64,000 nucleotides of DNA from Halocatena marina (GTDB lineage Archaea > Halobacteriota > Halobacteria > Halobacteriales > Haloarculaceae). Each line of letters begins with the position of its first letter. Position 1 is the stretch's first letter. Location: NCBI RefSeq assembly GCF_023276375.1, contig NZ_JALLPK010000001.1:992001-1056000 (forward strand). Reading direction: 5' to 3'. Of this stretch, positions 17,621 to 26,416 are shown piece by piece. The position numbers and the translations under genes were made by a program. The notes below the pieces were generated by a model. It saw only the letters and a program-made list of their open reading frames with translations. It was not told the origin of the DNA and made no database searches.

Positions 17621-17635
17621 ATACAGCGGCTGTAT
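17621..17635. promoter_or_regulatory. Palindrome upstream of the CoA-transferase promoter
   Basis: ATACAGC and GCTGTAT flank a central G, forming a perfect 15-bp palindrome that ends 48 bp before the ATG, just upstream of a TATA-like CATTTTTTAC. This is where an activator would bind in haloarchaea. It does not resemble the CCCGTA sites near the IclR gene. Confidence 0.4.
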
Positions 17636-17683
17636 CATGCGATGGGGTAACATTTTTTACGTCACGGCGCACGAGATATTTCT

Positions 17684-18895
17684 ATGGAACGCGGTGGATA
17701 CATACTCGATGGTGTGCGCATCCTTGATCTCTCAACATTTGTGACTGGTGGTTTTTGCTCGCTGATGCTGGCCAATCAGGGAGCTGACGTAATAAAGATC
17801 GAGCGTCCCGGAACCGGTGATGACATTCGTCAGTCCGGACCGCCGTTTGTTGATGGCGAATCACCATACTATTGGACAGTGAACTACGATAAGCGAAGCG
17901 TTGAATTGAACTTGAAATCGGAAGAGGCACTCGCGGCACTGTATGATCTTGCTGCCGAAGCCGACGTGTTCATCCAGAACTTTCGACCAGGGACTGCTGA
18001 ACGACTCGGAGTCGACTACGACCGTATCGTGGCTGAGAACGAGGATATCGTCTATTGCGATATCTCTGCATTCGGACAGTCGGGGCCGTGGCGACAGCGA
18101 CCGGGATACGACCTGCTGGTGCAAGGTCTAAGCGGTATCATGGATGTGACCGGTGAGCCAGATGGTCAGCCGGCGAAAGTTGGTCTTCCAATGACCGATC
18201 TCGTAACCGGAATGTGGGCTGCGTTTGGCATCGTCTCGGCACTGTACCAGCGCAGACAGACTGGTGAAGGAGATTACATCGACCTCGGGATGCTCGATGC
18301 AACCGTACCGTGGCTCACCAAACAAGCGGGGAAGGTGTTCGCCGACGATCGTCCACAACGAATGGGAACGAAGGATCCAGTACTCGCACCGTACCAAATG
18401 TTCCAGACAGCAGACGGACACATCAACGTTGCTTGTCTCAACCGAAAGCTCTGGCGAGCGTTCTGTATGGCCATCGAACGCGAGGATCTAATCGAGGACG
18501 AGCGGTTCGTTACGAATGCTGACCGCGTCGAATCGATGGCAATTCTAGAAGACGAAATCGAACAGACACTGACCAAGTGGACGACCAACGAGTGGCTGGA
18601 AATCTTTGTCGAGGCCGGCGTTCCGGCCGCGCCTGTGCAAGGCGTAGAAGACGCACTGTACAACGAACAAACCGAAGCACGGGACGTTATGACGACCCTT
18701 TCAGACGGCGAACGTGAAATTCCTGCTATCGAACATCCACTCAACTTCCAACACGCAACGAGTGGTTTCCGATCCCCACCACCCCGTCTGGGAGAACACA
18801 CGCGAGACGTGTTCCGTGAACTCGGCTACGAGGAGGCGGCTATTGAACGACTATTCGAAGTAGGAGCAATTGGTCGCACCAATCAGTCAGACTGA
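17684..18895 (+). CDS. Family III CoA transferase (CaiB/BaiF type)
   Basis: The 403-residue protein has the typical N-terminus GVRILDLSTFVTGGFCSLML, the CoA-contacting NYDKRSVELNL, GYDLLVQGLSGIMDVTGEP, and the segment GLPMTDLVTGMWAA whose Asp172 fits the catalytic aspartate that forms the acyl anhydride with the acid substrate. Members move CoA between carboxylic acids such as formate/oxalate, succinate, or malonate derivatives. In this island it would activate the acid released by ring degradation. It precedes the molybdenum hydroxylase genes on the same strand with an 86-bp gap. Confidence 0.9.
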   Translation: MERGGYILDGVRILDLSTFVTGGFCSLMLANQGADVIKIERPGTGDDIRQSGPPFVDGESPYYWTVNYDKRSVELNLKSEEALAALYDLAAEADVFIQNFRPGTAERLGVDYDRIVAENEDIVYCDISAFGQSGPWRQRPGYDLLVQGLSGIMDVTGEPDGQPAKVGLPMTDLVTGMWAAFGIVSALYQRRQTGEGDYIDLGMLDATVPWLTKQAGKVFADDRPQRMGTKDPVLAPYQMFQTADGHINVACLNRKLWRAFCMAIEREDLIEDERFVTNADRVESMAILEDEIEQTLTKWTTNEWLEIFVEAGVPAAPVQGVEDALYNEQTEARDVMTTLSDGEREIPAIEHPLNFQHATSGFRSPPPRLGEHTRDVFRELGYEEAAIERLFEVGAIGRTNQSD

Positions 18896-18981
18896 ATCTG
18901 TTTGTTGACTCGGTTGGGACCACCATCTCCCGAAGCCTGCGGAAACTTTTATCATGGTAAACACCCTCACTCGGAATACGC

Positions 18982-19497
18982 ATGAGCATAGAAACGTCCG
19001 AGAGTGATTCGGAACGACCAGTACGAGAGATTTCGCTGACGGTAAACGGCGAAACAGTCTCCGCAGAAGTCGAACCGCGTCTGAAGCTTTCGGATTTCCT
19101 CCGAAACTATCGTGACCTCCGCAGTGTCCGCGTCGGCTGTGAACACGGTGTCTGTGGTGCGTGTACTGTCAGTATGGATGATGCGGTCGTAAAGAGCTGT
19201 CTCGTCTATGCGGTTCAGGCCGACGGAAGTGACCTCCTCACTGTCGAAGGACTCGCCGATGACGGTGAACTCGGTCCAGTTCAGCAGGCGTTTCACGAAG
19301 AACACGCCCTCCAGTGTGGCTTCTGCACGAGTGGATTCGTGATGGCGACGCGAAGCCTGCTCAAAGAAACTGATCATCCGACGGACGAAGCGATCCAAGC
19401 GGGACTGGCTGACAACATCTGTCGCTGCACCGGTTATCAGAACATCTACGACGCCGTCCATCGAGCAGCCGAATACACACAAGAGGATGAGGACTGA
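18982..19497 (+). CDS. Molybdenum hydroxylase small subunit, two [2Fe-2S] clusters
   Basis: The 171-residue protein is the CoxS/XdhC-type electron-transfer subunit. The plant-ferredoxin cluster uses Cys53, 58, 61 and 73 (VGCEHGVCGACTV ... KSC); the second cluster uses Cys112, 115, 147 and 149 (QCGFCTSGF ... ICRCTGY). It passes electrons from the molybdenum centre to FAD on the medium subunit. The stop codon overlaps the start of the large subunit (base 19497 shared), showing co-translation. A TATA-like CTTTTATC lies about 30 bp upstream. Confidence 0.93.
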   Translation: MSIETSESDSERPVREISLTVNGETVSAEVEPRLKLSDFLRNYRDLRSVRVGCEHGVCGACTVSMDDAVVKSCLVYAVQADGSDLLTVEGLADDGELGPVQQAFHEEHALQCGFCTSGFVMATRSLLKETDHPTDEAIQAGLADNICRCTGYQNIYDAVHRAAEYTQEDED

Positions 19498-21983
19498 TGT
19501 CGGGAACAGGAACTGATGCTCGTCCCGAGTCACATCCGGATGCGGGCGACGAAGGAGAGACGTTCACTGGCACCGGACTCGAACGGATCGAGGACCGTCG
19601 CATCCTCACTGGAGAGGCCCAGTACATCCACGACATCACGCCAGAGGACTGCCTCCACATGGCGCTATTGCGGACGACACACGCTCACGCGAGAATCGAA
19701 TCGATCGATACGAGCGCTGCTGAGAATCACCCGGATTGTGAACTCGTCCTCACCAGCGAGGACCTGCAGGCCGAGTACCATCCAATGCCCTGTGGATTAA
19801 AGGGATTCGAAGAATGGTCACTCGCGGTCGATACGGTACGATTCGTCGGTGAGCCTGTGGCAGCCGTCGTTGCAACTGATCGGTACGTTGCCGAAGACAT
19901 CATCGACGAGATCGACGTGGCGTATGAAACGCTCGATCCTGTCGTCGATCCCTTGGACGCTCTCGAAGACGAAACGATCATCCACGACGATATTGGAACG
20001 AACGTTCCCGACGGTGAGGAGTTCGTCTTCGGTGCTGTTGATGAGGCATTCTCTGAGGCCGACACCGTCATCGAACGGGAGTACTCGTGGGGGCGCATCT
20101 CGGGAGTCCCACTGGAGACAGCGGGCGTCGTTGCCGAGTACGACCCTGATGCCGATTCGTTCCACATCGACTGCAACATCCAACTGCACACGCTGGTTGA
20201 TGACACCGTATATGAGACACTCGGGTACCCCCCAGAGCGAGTCGTGCTCGACGTGCCTGCAGATGTCGGTGGAAGTTTCGGAACGAAGATTGCTATCCAC
20301 CGATACTGCAGCTTGGCAGCAATGGCCAGTCAGCAGCTCGACGGACGACCGGTGAAGTTCGTCGAAGACCGCGTCGAGAACCTGCAAGGAGGGGACATGC
20401 ATTCGACCCAGCGCGAGTATTCGGTTCGGCTGGCGTGTGACGACGACGGGACCATTCGTGGGCTCGACGTACAATTCGTCGATGATTTCGGCGCGTGGCC
20501 GCGGTATCCAGTGAATCAGACACTCAAGCCACTCTCTGTACTCACAGACTCATACGATATTCAGGACGTTCGCTATCGCTACGATCTGGTGATGACGAAC
20601 AAGACATCCCAGACGGCCTACCGTGGCTTCGGCGTTCCACCGCATCTGTACGCGATCGAGATGATCGTCGATGAAGCGGCTCGTGAGCTTGGCATCGATC
20701 CCGTCTCGTTCCGACAGCAGAATCTTATCGAGCCAGATGCGATGCCGTACGAGATCCCATCGCACAACATCTACGACTCGGGAGATTACCCAGCGGCACT
20801 CAATCATCTCCGCGACCACGTCGAAGCAACTGAGCGCGTTGATGGTGGCCTACTCGATCCCGAGACCATCGAAGCACAGCGTGCAGACGGGCGTTACAGA
20901 GGTGTCAGCTACACGCTTCACATCGAACCGGGTGTGAGTGGCTCCGACTGGACTGACCGTCAGCGAAGCGACCGGGAGGCGCTGGCAACGCGCGACCGCG
21001 ATGCAGTGAATGAACTACCAGAGCATCTACGCGCGGAAATCACCGAAGATGGCACCGTTCGAGCGTTTCTCGCGGCTGACTCCTCGGGGCAGGGCCATCA
21101 GACGCTTGTCACACAGTTACTCGCCGACGAACTGGAGATCCTCCCGAGTGATATCGAGGTTGAGTACCTCGACAGTGGCGCTGCTCCGACGGTATACGGC
21201 AGCGCTGCCTCACGAATGGCGGTGATGCTCTCTGGTGCAACACAGGGACTCGGTGAGAGGATGCAGTCGAACCTTTGTCAGCTAGCGGCCGAGGAGTGGG
21301 ATCTCGATCTCGATACGGTCAGCTATCGTGACGGTGCTGTCGAACGAATCGACACCAACGAACGCCTTGCGCTCTCTGATCTCGTTGCTATCGACGTTGC
21401 GAATCGCAGCGAGGGCGAGCGACTCACCCGTGCGAGGTACGACTACGACCATCCAGCGACAACACGCGAGGCGTTCGATACGGCACTGACAGCGAAATAC
21501 CCAGTTTATCCGACGGCAGCGTTCGCGGTCAACGCACCAATCGTCGAAGTCGATACAAAGACCGGCGAAGTGGATATTCTGAAGTTCTACACGCTCCGTG
21601 ACTGTGGCACCCAGCTGAATCCTGTCATTGTAGAGGGACAAGCCCACGGTGGGATTGCACAGGGAATCGGCGCTGCGCTCATGGAAGAGTTTGGCTACGA
21701 TGAATCAGGACAGCCACAGGCAGTGACGTTCTTCGATTACCTCCTCCCCTCGATTAAGAACGTCCCCAACATCGAGATGCAACACTCCGAGACACCATCA
21801 CCGTTCACTGCGACAGGCGCAAAAGGAACCGGCGAAGGGGGAATGATCGATGCTCCTGCTAGCATTGCCTCTTCGATCAATCAGGCCCTCGAACCGCTCG
21901 ATGTCGTTGCCGACCGTATCCCGATGACGCCGAACCGTCTCCGACGGCGCATCCGTGAAGCTGAAGCAACGAACGATCAGTAA
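19497..21983 (+). CDS. Molybdenum hydroxylase large subunit (xanthine dehydrogenase family)
   Basis: The 828-residue protein binds the molybdopterin-cytosine-dinucleotide cofactor. An aldehyde oxidase/xanthine dehydrogenase a/b hammerhead covers about residues 30-140, and the molybdenum domain the rest. Active-site landmarks are GGSFGTK near 260, AYRGFG at 374-379, and KGTGEGG with the catalytic Glu780. The form-I CO dehydrogenase loop AYxCSFR is absent, so this is an N-heterocycle or aldehyde hydroxylase rather than CO dehydrogenase. Its setting among cytosine and dihydropyrimidine enzymes points to hydroxylation of a pyrimidine or purine ring. FAD and CoxG subunits are encoded convergently just downstream. 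Confidence 0.93.
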   Translation: MSGTGTDARPESHPDAGDEGETFTGTGLERIEDRRILTGEAQYIHDITPEDCLHMALLRTTHAHARIESIDTSAAENHPDCELVLTSEDLQAEYHPMPCGLKGFEEWSLAVDTVRFVGEPVAAVVATDRYVAEDIIDEIDVAYETLDPVVDPLDALEDETIIHDDIGTNVPDGEEFVFGAVDEAFSEADTVIEREYSWGRISGVPLETAGVVAEYDPDADSFHIDCNIQLHTLVDDTVYETLGYPPERVVLDVPADVGGSFGTKIAIHRYCSLAAMASQQLDGRPVKFVEDRVENLQGGDMHSTQREYSVRLACDDDGTIRGLDVQFVDDFGAWPRYPVNQTLKPLSVLTDSYDIQDVRYRYDLVMTNKTSQTAYRGFGVPPHLYAIEMIVDEAARELGIDPVSFRQQNLIEPDAMPYEIPSHNIYDSGDYPAALNHLRDHVEATERVDGGLLDPETIEAQRADGRYRGVSYTLHIEPGVSGSDWTDRQRSDREALATRDRDAVNELPEHLRAEITEDGTVRAFLAADSSGQGHQTLVTQLLADELEILPSDIEVEYLDSGAAPTVYGSAASRMAVMLSGATQGLGERMQSNLCQLAAEEWDLDLDTVSYRDGAVERIDTNERLALSDLVAIDVANRSEGERLTRARYDYDHPATTREAFDTALTAKYPVYPTAAFAVNAPIVEVDTKTGEVDILKFYTLRDCGTQLNPVIVEGQAHGGIAQGIGAALMEEFGYDESGQPQAVTFFDYLLPSIKNVPNIEMQHSETPSPFTATGAKGTGEGGMIDAPASIASSINQALEPLDVVADRIPMTPNRLRRRIREAEATNDQ

Positions 21984-22039
21984 TCAGGTTCGTTATATTT
22001 GATTCTATTCTGTGCGCTTCGTCACGATTGCTGGCTGCG

Positions 22040-22543
22040 TTAGTCGTCTATCGACGCTTCGGCTCCTTCCTTGGCTTGGAGCTGTGACTCCGCAGAAACA
22101 CCCTCATCAGCCTTTGCTTCGAGATCCTCGAAGAAATTGTTCACGAGGCGCGTCGAGACGCTGCCGAGTGCGCGCTGTCCCATGCTTGCGATGAGACCCG
22201 ATACGTTCGTTTGCGCACTCCAGTGCGCTGTGGTCGTATCGTCGCCATTGCTGTGGAGATTCATCTCTGCAACAGCGTCGAAGGAGTTACGAGTAGCATT
22301 ACCACCAACCTCCATTCTCAGCGTTTCCGGCTCATCCGCCTGTGTGACGACCATGTCGACATCGAATGTCGGCTTAACGCTGCCAACACCAACGGAGATG
22401 ACTGCCGCAAGTTCTGAGGGTGACTCCATTACGATTTCGTCACACCCAGGGGCACAGGCCGTCAGAATATCGGGGTCTGTGAAATAGTTCCAAAGCTCTT
22501 CGCGCGAATGGTTCGACGTAAATTCACCTTCGAATTCCATCAT
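22040..22543 (-). CDS. CoxG/SRPBCC-family protein of the molybdenum hydroxylase cluster
   Basis: The 167-residue protein opens with MEFEGEFTSNHSREELWNYF, the start of the CoxG/polyketide-cyclase fold, and continues with DPDILTACAPGCDEI and GQRALGSVSTRLVNNFFEDL, all usual in CoxG proteins of molybdenum hydroxylase operons. CoxG members help to recruit or assemble the enzyme at the membrane, by family knowledge. Its start overlaps the stop of the FAD subunit gene by four bases (ATGA), so they are translationally coupled. It faces the large subunit gene tail-to-tail with a 56-bp gap. Confidence 0.88.
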   Translation of the reverse strand: MMEFEGEFTSNHSREELWNYFTDPDILTACAPGCDEIVMESPSELAAVISVGVGSVKPTFDVDMVVTQADEPETLRMEVGGNATRNSFDAVAEMNLHSNGDDTTTAHWSAQTNVSGLIASMGQRALGSVSTRLVNNFFEDLEAKADEGVSAESQLQAKEGAEASIDD

Positions 22544-23445
22544 TGGTCAGTTTGAGTAGTAGTGGCACGTTCGTAGGACGTTTCGAGCGAGCGTCGAGTG
22601 TACTCGCCGGCCAGTTCTCGTTTGTACTCCGCATCAGCGTGCATCTCACCCTCTGGTTGGGCGGCGTCGATAGCGGCGCCAGCAGCAGCTGATAAACTCT
22701 CATCGGTCAGCGGCTCGCCTTGAATAGACGCTTCAGCTTCTGTGACACGGAGCGGAATGTCTGCGGCGTTCGCCAGTGCAACACGAGCTTCTTCGACGAC
22801 CGGCTCGGACGCTTTCGGATTGTCGACTCGAATCGCAGTTGCCGCGCTAATCGTCGGCCACGTCTGGGCGGCTGCTTTCTGTTCGAGAAACGCCATCCCC
22901 GTTCTGTCGGCTGGAAACGGGTCTCGTCCAATGGAGACACCGGTGATGAGTTCATCTTCGCCGAGGTCAGTGAACATATACGCAATGAAATACTCCGTGG
23001 CTGGAACGGTTCTGCTGCCGTCAACAGAGGTGACGTGAAGGTCGCCATCGAGCGCTGTGAGAACCGTTGGATAGTTACCTGCTGGGTCAGCTTCACCGAT
23101 GCTCCCCCCGAGCGTTCCACGGTTGCGGACGCTCGGCCCGGCGATTTGCTCCGCTGCTTGCGGAAACAGCGGCAACGTCGCTTTGAGTTCGGCCGAATTC
23201 TCGATCGTTCGGTGGCGCACCAAAGATCCGATCTCGACTGACGACTCAGTTACGTCGATGTACTCGATCTCTTCGAGATCATTAATATCGATAATATGAT
23301 TCGGCGTCGCGAGCCGGTTTGCCATGATGATGCCAAGTGATTGATTACCCGCCATCAACTCGGCGTCGTGCCGGTGCGTCTCGAGGAGTGTTGTCGTTTC
23401 CTCGATAGTAGTGGGCCGGTGATACTGGAAGGGAGCGGGCTTCAT
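22540..23445 (-). CDS. Molybdenum hydroxylase FAD-binding medium subunit
   Basis: The 301-residue protein is a CoxM/XdhB-type subunit. FAD-binding motifs are AGNQSLGIIMANRL (32-45) and TLGGSIGEADPAGNYP (111-126); a CO-dehydrogenase flavoprotein C-terminal domain follows (about 180-285). It takes electrons from the iron-sulphur subunit and hands them to NAD or another acceptor. It is on the opposite strand to the small and large subunits, an uncommon arrangement; the usual order is medium-small-large on one strand. It lies 174 bp downstream of codA, and may form the unit codA-coxM-coxG. Confidence 0.93.
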   Translation of the reverse strand: MKPAPFQYHRPTTIEETTTLLETHRHDAELMAGNQSLGIIMANRLATPNHIIDINDLEEIEYIDVTESSVEIGSLVRHRTIENSAELKATLPLFPQAAEQIAGPSVRNRGTLGGSIGEADPAGNYPTVLTALDGDLHVTSVDGSRTVPATEYFIAYMFTDLGEDELITGVSIGRDPFPADRTGMAFLEQKAAAQTWPTISAATAIRVDNPKASEPVVEEARVALANAADIPLRVTEAEASIQGEPLTDESLSAAAGAAIDAAQPEGEMHADAEYKRELAGEYTRRSLETSYERATTTQTDQ

Positions 23446-23619
23446 CGGCTTCTCCCTCTACTGCTTTCCGAACGAAATACCCCAGTCCAATTGATAGCGT
23501 TACTCATGCGGACACAACGTCACGATAGTTTCACCGCGGATATAAGTGTTGCCGTAAATTGCTGGATCGACTGATCCAGTTGGGTGGTATTGATGTACCA
23601 GATGGGACGATACTGATTA

Positions 23620-24906
23620 TCATTCACGCGTAAAATTGACAGTTCGATCGCCGCTCTCACGGATGACCGTCGTCGTTGCGGGATCAGTACGAGAGATAGG
23701 TCGCCCACGGTTGAGAACGAGTGTTCGGGGAGCACGTCGACGGAGCGCATCGAACGGATCGAGAGCGTCGTAGACGACCAGTGACCCTTCACAGCCCGGT
23801 GTTACTCCATAATCATCAACACCGACTATTTCGGCGTTCGCAGCAGTTAGCATTTCCCAGAGTGAGGAGACATCGGCATGGCCACTCATATGAGCGTAGT
23901 GGAGCAAGACGTACGCAGCATCGAGTTGATCACCAACGCCGTAGTGATACCACGGGTCCATGACCGAGTCGTGACCGATTCCAACGGTCACCCCGGCGTC
24001 CCGCAACTGATCGATGCGAGTGTGTCCCCGACGTCGTGGGTAATCGTCGTGTCGTCCCTGCAACACTGCGTTGTCCGGCGGATTAGTGAGGACGCTCACA
24101 CCGCTCTCGGCCAGCAGCGAGATGAGTTTGTCGGCGTACGCGTTCGAGTACGAGTGCATAGCCGTCGCATGACTGGCGGTCGTTCGGTCACCGATGTCGC
24201 GCTTGAGTGCCTCGCTAGCGAGCACCTCTGTGAAGCGAGACTGCGGATCGTCGGTCTCGTCGATGTGAAGATCGAGCGGCAGATCGTAGCGTTCGGCGGC
24301 TTCGACGGCTATCTCAACAGAGGTAACGCCATCCTCGCGGGTGTACTCGTTGTGCGGGATTGCACCGATGACATCGACGCCCATTTCGACAGCGTCTCGG
24401 AACAGATCTTCGTGTTCCTCACGCGTGAGGAGTCCGTCCTGTGGGAAGGCGACTACCTGAAGATCAACTACGTCAGATACCTCCTCGCGCAGTTCTAACA
24501 GCGCCTCGACGCCGGTCAGCGTCTCCTCGGTGGTGTCTGCGTGGGTACGGACACGGGTGATGCCATGGCTTGCCAGCCACTCGACCGTCCGTTCTGCGCG
24601 CGCTTTCACGCCGTCGATGGTGAGCGACTCCTTGCGATCGGCCCAAACTGCGATCCCCTCGGAGAGTGTTCCTGATTCGTTCCACGACGGAGTGCCAGCG
24701 GTGAGCGTCGCATCGAGATGGATGTGTGGCTCGGTCAGTGACGGAGTGACGAGACGTCCTCCCGCATCGTGGCGTCGATCAGCTGCGTAGGCGCTGGTAT
24801 CGGCCGTTCCCGCGGGCCGAACCGACGCAATACGCCCGTTCTCGATCGCCACATCGATCCGGTCACCGTTTAGCCGAACCGCGTCTGTAACGAGATAGCG
24901 TGCCAT
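23620..24906 (-). CDS. codA: Cytosine deaminase family amidohydrolase
   Basis: The 428-residue protein aligns colinearly, without numbering shift as far as I can judge, with E. coli cytosine deaminase: metal ligands His61, His63, His214 and Asp313, catalytic Glu217 and His246, and Gln156 in FPQDG. It removes the amino group of cytosine or a relative, giving uracil or a relative. The residue after Asp313 is Ser314, where the E. coli enzyme has Asp314, a known specificity position, so a 5-substituted cytosine or other heterocycle may be preferred. The cytosine permease gene is divergent, 88 bp away. Confidence 0.88.
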   Translation of the reverse strand: MARYLVTDAVRLNGDRIDVAIENGRIASVRPAGTADTSAYAADRRHDAGGRLVTPSLTEPHIHLDATLTAGTPSWNESGTLSEGIAVWADRKESLTIDGVKARAERTVEWLASHGITRVRTHADTTEETLTGVEALLELREEVSDVVDLQVVAFPQDGLLTREEHEDLFRDAVEMGVDVIGAIPHNEYTREDGVTSVEIAVEAAERYDLPLDLHIDETDDPQSRFTEVLASEALKRDIGDRTTASHATAMHSYSNAYADKLISLLAESGVSVLTNPPDNAVLQGRHDDYPRRRGHTRIDQLRDAGVTVGIGHDSVMDPWYHYGVGDQLDAAYVLLHYAHMSGHADVSSLWEMLTAANAEIVGVDDYGVTPGCEGSLVVYDALDPFDALRRRAPRTLVLNRGRPISRTDPATTTVIRESGDRTVNFTRE

Positions 24907-24994
24907 ATCTCACGCAGTTGGGCAACCCATTTAGTGGTACTGCTGGGGCCTCCGGTAGATTTATGTCACACGCAAAATGTGTACTTTCTACATC

Positions 24995-26386
24995 ATGAGT
25001 TCAAGTACCAAGGGCCTCATTCGTCAACTCGTCTTCGGTGACGAGGGATTGGCGGATCCGGACTGGCCAGTTGATCACGTTCCAAGAAGCGAACGCAAAA
25101 GTCTTCTGAGTATTTCGGCGGTGCTGTTAGGATTCGTCTTTTTCGCCGGAACGCTCTGGGCTGGCGCCGACGTAGGGGCTGCACTGGGTCTTTCGACGAC
25201 ACTCGCCGCGATGGGTGTCGGCTACGCCATTCTCGCTGTCTACGTCGCGGTCCTTTGTGCAATCGCGGCAAAAGCGGGGTTGACGACGGTACTGCTTGCA
25301 CGCTATACGTTCGGTCGGCGCGGTGCGAAGTGGGCGGATCTGTTGCTTGGTGGAACACAAATCGGGTGGTTCGGGGTGACGATTCCGATGGTCGCCATCC
25401 CGACCGCGAAGTTCTTCGGTGTCAACGCACCGCAGTGGGTTGCTTTCCTTACGCTCGTATGGGGAACACTCCATCTTGCGACTGCGTACGTCGGTTACGA
25501 CGGCATGGAACTCCTCTCGATGATCGCCGTCCCAGCACTCGTGTGCATCGGGTTGCTCTCAATGGGGATTGCTGTACAAGACTCCGGTGGAATCGACGGT
25601 CTATTCGCTGGTGGATCGACAGAGATGACCTTCGGCGCGGCTGTTACCGTCGTCATTGGCACCTTCATCAGTGGTGGAACACAGGCACCCAACTGGGCGC
25701 GATTCGCGGCGAACAAACGGGTCGCATTCTGGGCTGGTCTCATTGCTTTCTTGCTCGGAAATGGATTTCTGTTCGTCAGCGGTGCGGTCGGCGGTGCAGC
25801 GTACAGCGTTACGCCGGCTGGTGATCTTTACGAAGTCCTTGCTGCACAGGGGCTTGCAGGGGTTGGACTCGTGGCGCTCGTACTCAACATTTGGACGACC
25901 AACGACAACGCTGCATACGCGTTCGGAGTTGCGGGCAGCGAAGCGTTCGAATACGAACGGAAACGACCGTTCGTGCTCGCGGGAGGCATCATCGGTATTG
26001 CTCTCGCACTCCTCGGTGTCGCTGATGCACTCATTCCTTATTTGTCGCTCCTCGGACAGTACATTCCGCCCCTTGGTGGGGTTATCATCGCTGATTTCTT
26101 GTTCTGTTGGCGGATGAAGATTCCTCGAATGGAGGATGTCGAGTTCACGAATCTCCGAACGAGTGCCGTCACCGCCTATCTCTTCGGGTGTGGTATCGCT
26201 ATGGTTACGGCTGGCTCGCTTCTCCCCGGTGTTGCTGTCCCACAACTGTTACCCGGAATGAGCTCACTCAACGGTCTTCTCGCTGGGGCAATTCTTCACG
26301 TCCTCTTCTTCTCCCTCTTCGAGGGGCGCGGCCTTGTTGCGAGCCACACTGTCGACAGCGACGCCAACTACTGCGAAAGCGAATAA
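24995..26386 (+). CDS. codB: NCS1-family cytosine/purine permease (CodB-like)
   Basis: The 463-residue protein has about 12 membrane segments and NCS1 landmarks: GFVFFAGTLWAGADVGAALG in the first helix, YTFGRRGAKWADLLLGGTQIGW, and NWARFAANKRVAF with the cation-binding helix region, then NIWTTNDNAAYAFGVAG. It imports a nucleobase together with a cation. ATG 24995 is chosen over an upstream 24977 start. It is divergent from the cytosine deaminase and shares a short intergenic promoter region with it. Confidence 0.9.
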   Translation: MSSSTKGLIRQLVFGDEGLADPDWPVDHVPRSERKSLLSISAVLLGFVFFAGTLWAGADVGAALGLSTTLAAMGVGYAILAVYVAVLCAIAAKAGLTTVLLARYTFGRRGAKWADLLLGGTQIGWFGVTIPMVAIPTAKFFGVNAPQWVAFLTLVWGTLHLATAYVGYDGMELLSMIAVPALVCIGLLSMGIAVQDSGGIDGLFAGGSTEMTFGAAVTVVIGTFISGGTQAPNWARFAANKRVAFWAGLIAFLLGNGFLFVSGAVGGAAYSVTPAGDLYEVLAAQGLAGVGLVALVLNIWTTNDNAAYAFGVAGSEAFEYERKRPFVLAGGIIGIALALLGVADALIPYLSLLGQYIPPLGGVIIADFLFCWRMKIPRMEDVEFTNLRTSAVTAYLFGCGIAMVTAGSLLPGVAVPQLLPGMSSLNGLLAGAILHVLFFSLFEGRGLVASHTVDSDANYCESE

Positions 26387-26416
26387 TTCGATTCTGCGGA
26401 CCGTTTCAGTCGTTGC

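Larger units (their letters stand above)
17380..17683. other. 304-bp intergenic region with two inverted repeats
   Basis: Separates the micro-protein from the CoA transferase. It carries the inverted repeats 17555-17576 and 17621-17635 and a T-rich TATA-like element around 17650-17657. Nothing else was seen. Confidence 0.45.

Noticed and set aside
19497-21983. Large subunit as CO dehydrogenase
   Set aside because: The AYRGFG loop lacks the Cys-Ser-Phe-Arg motif of form I CO dehydrogenase, and the neighbours are nucleobase genes.
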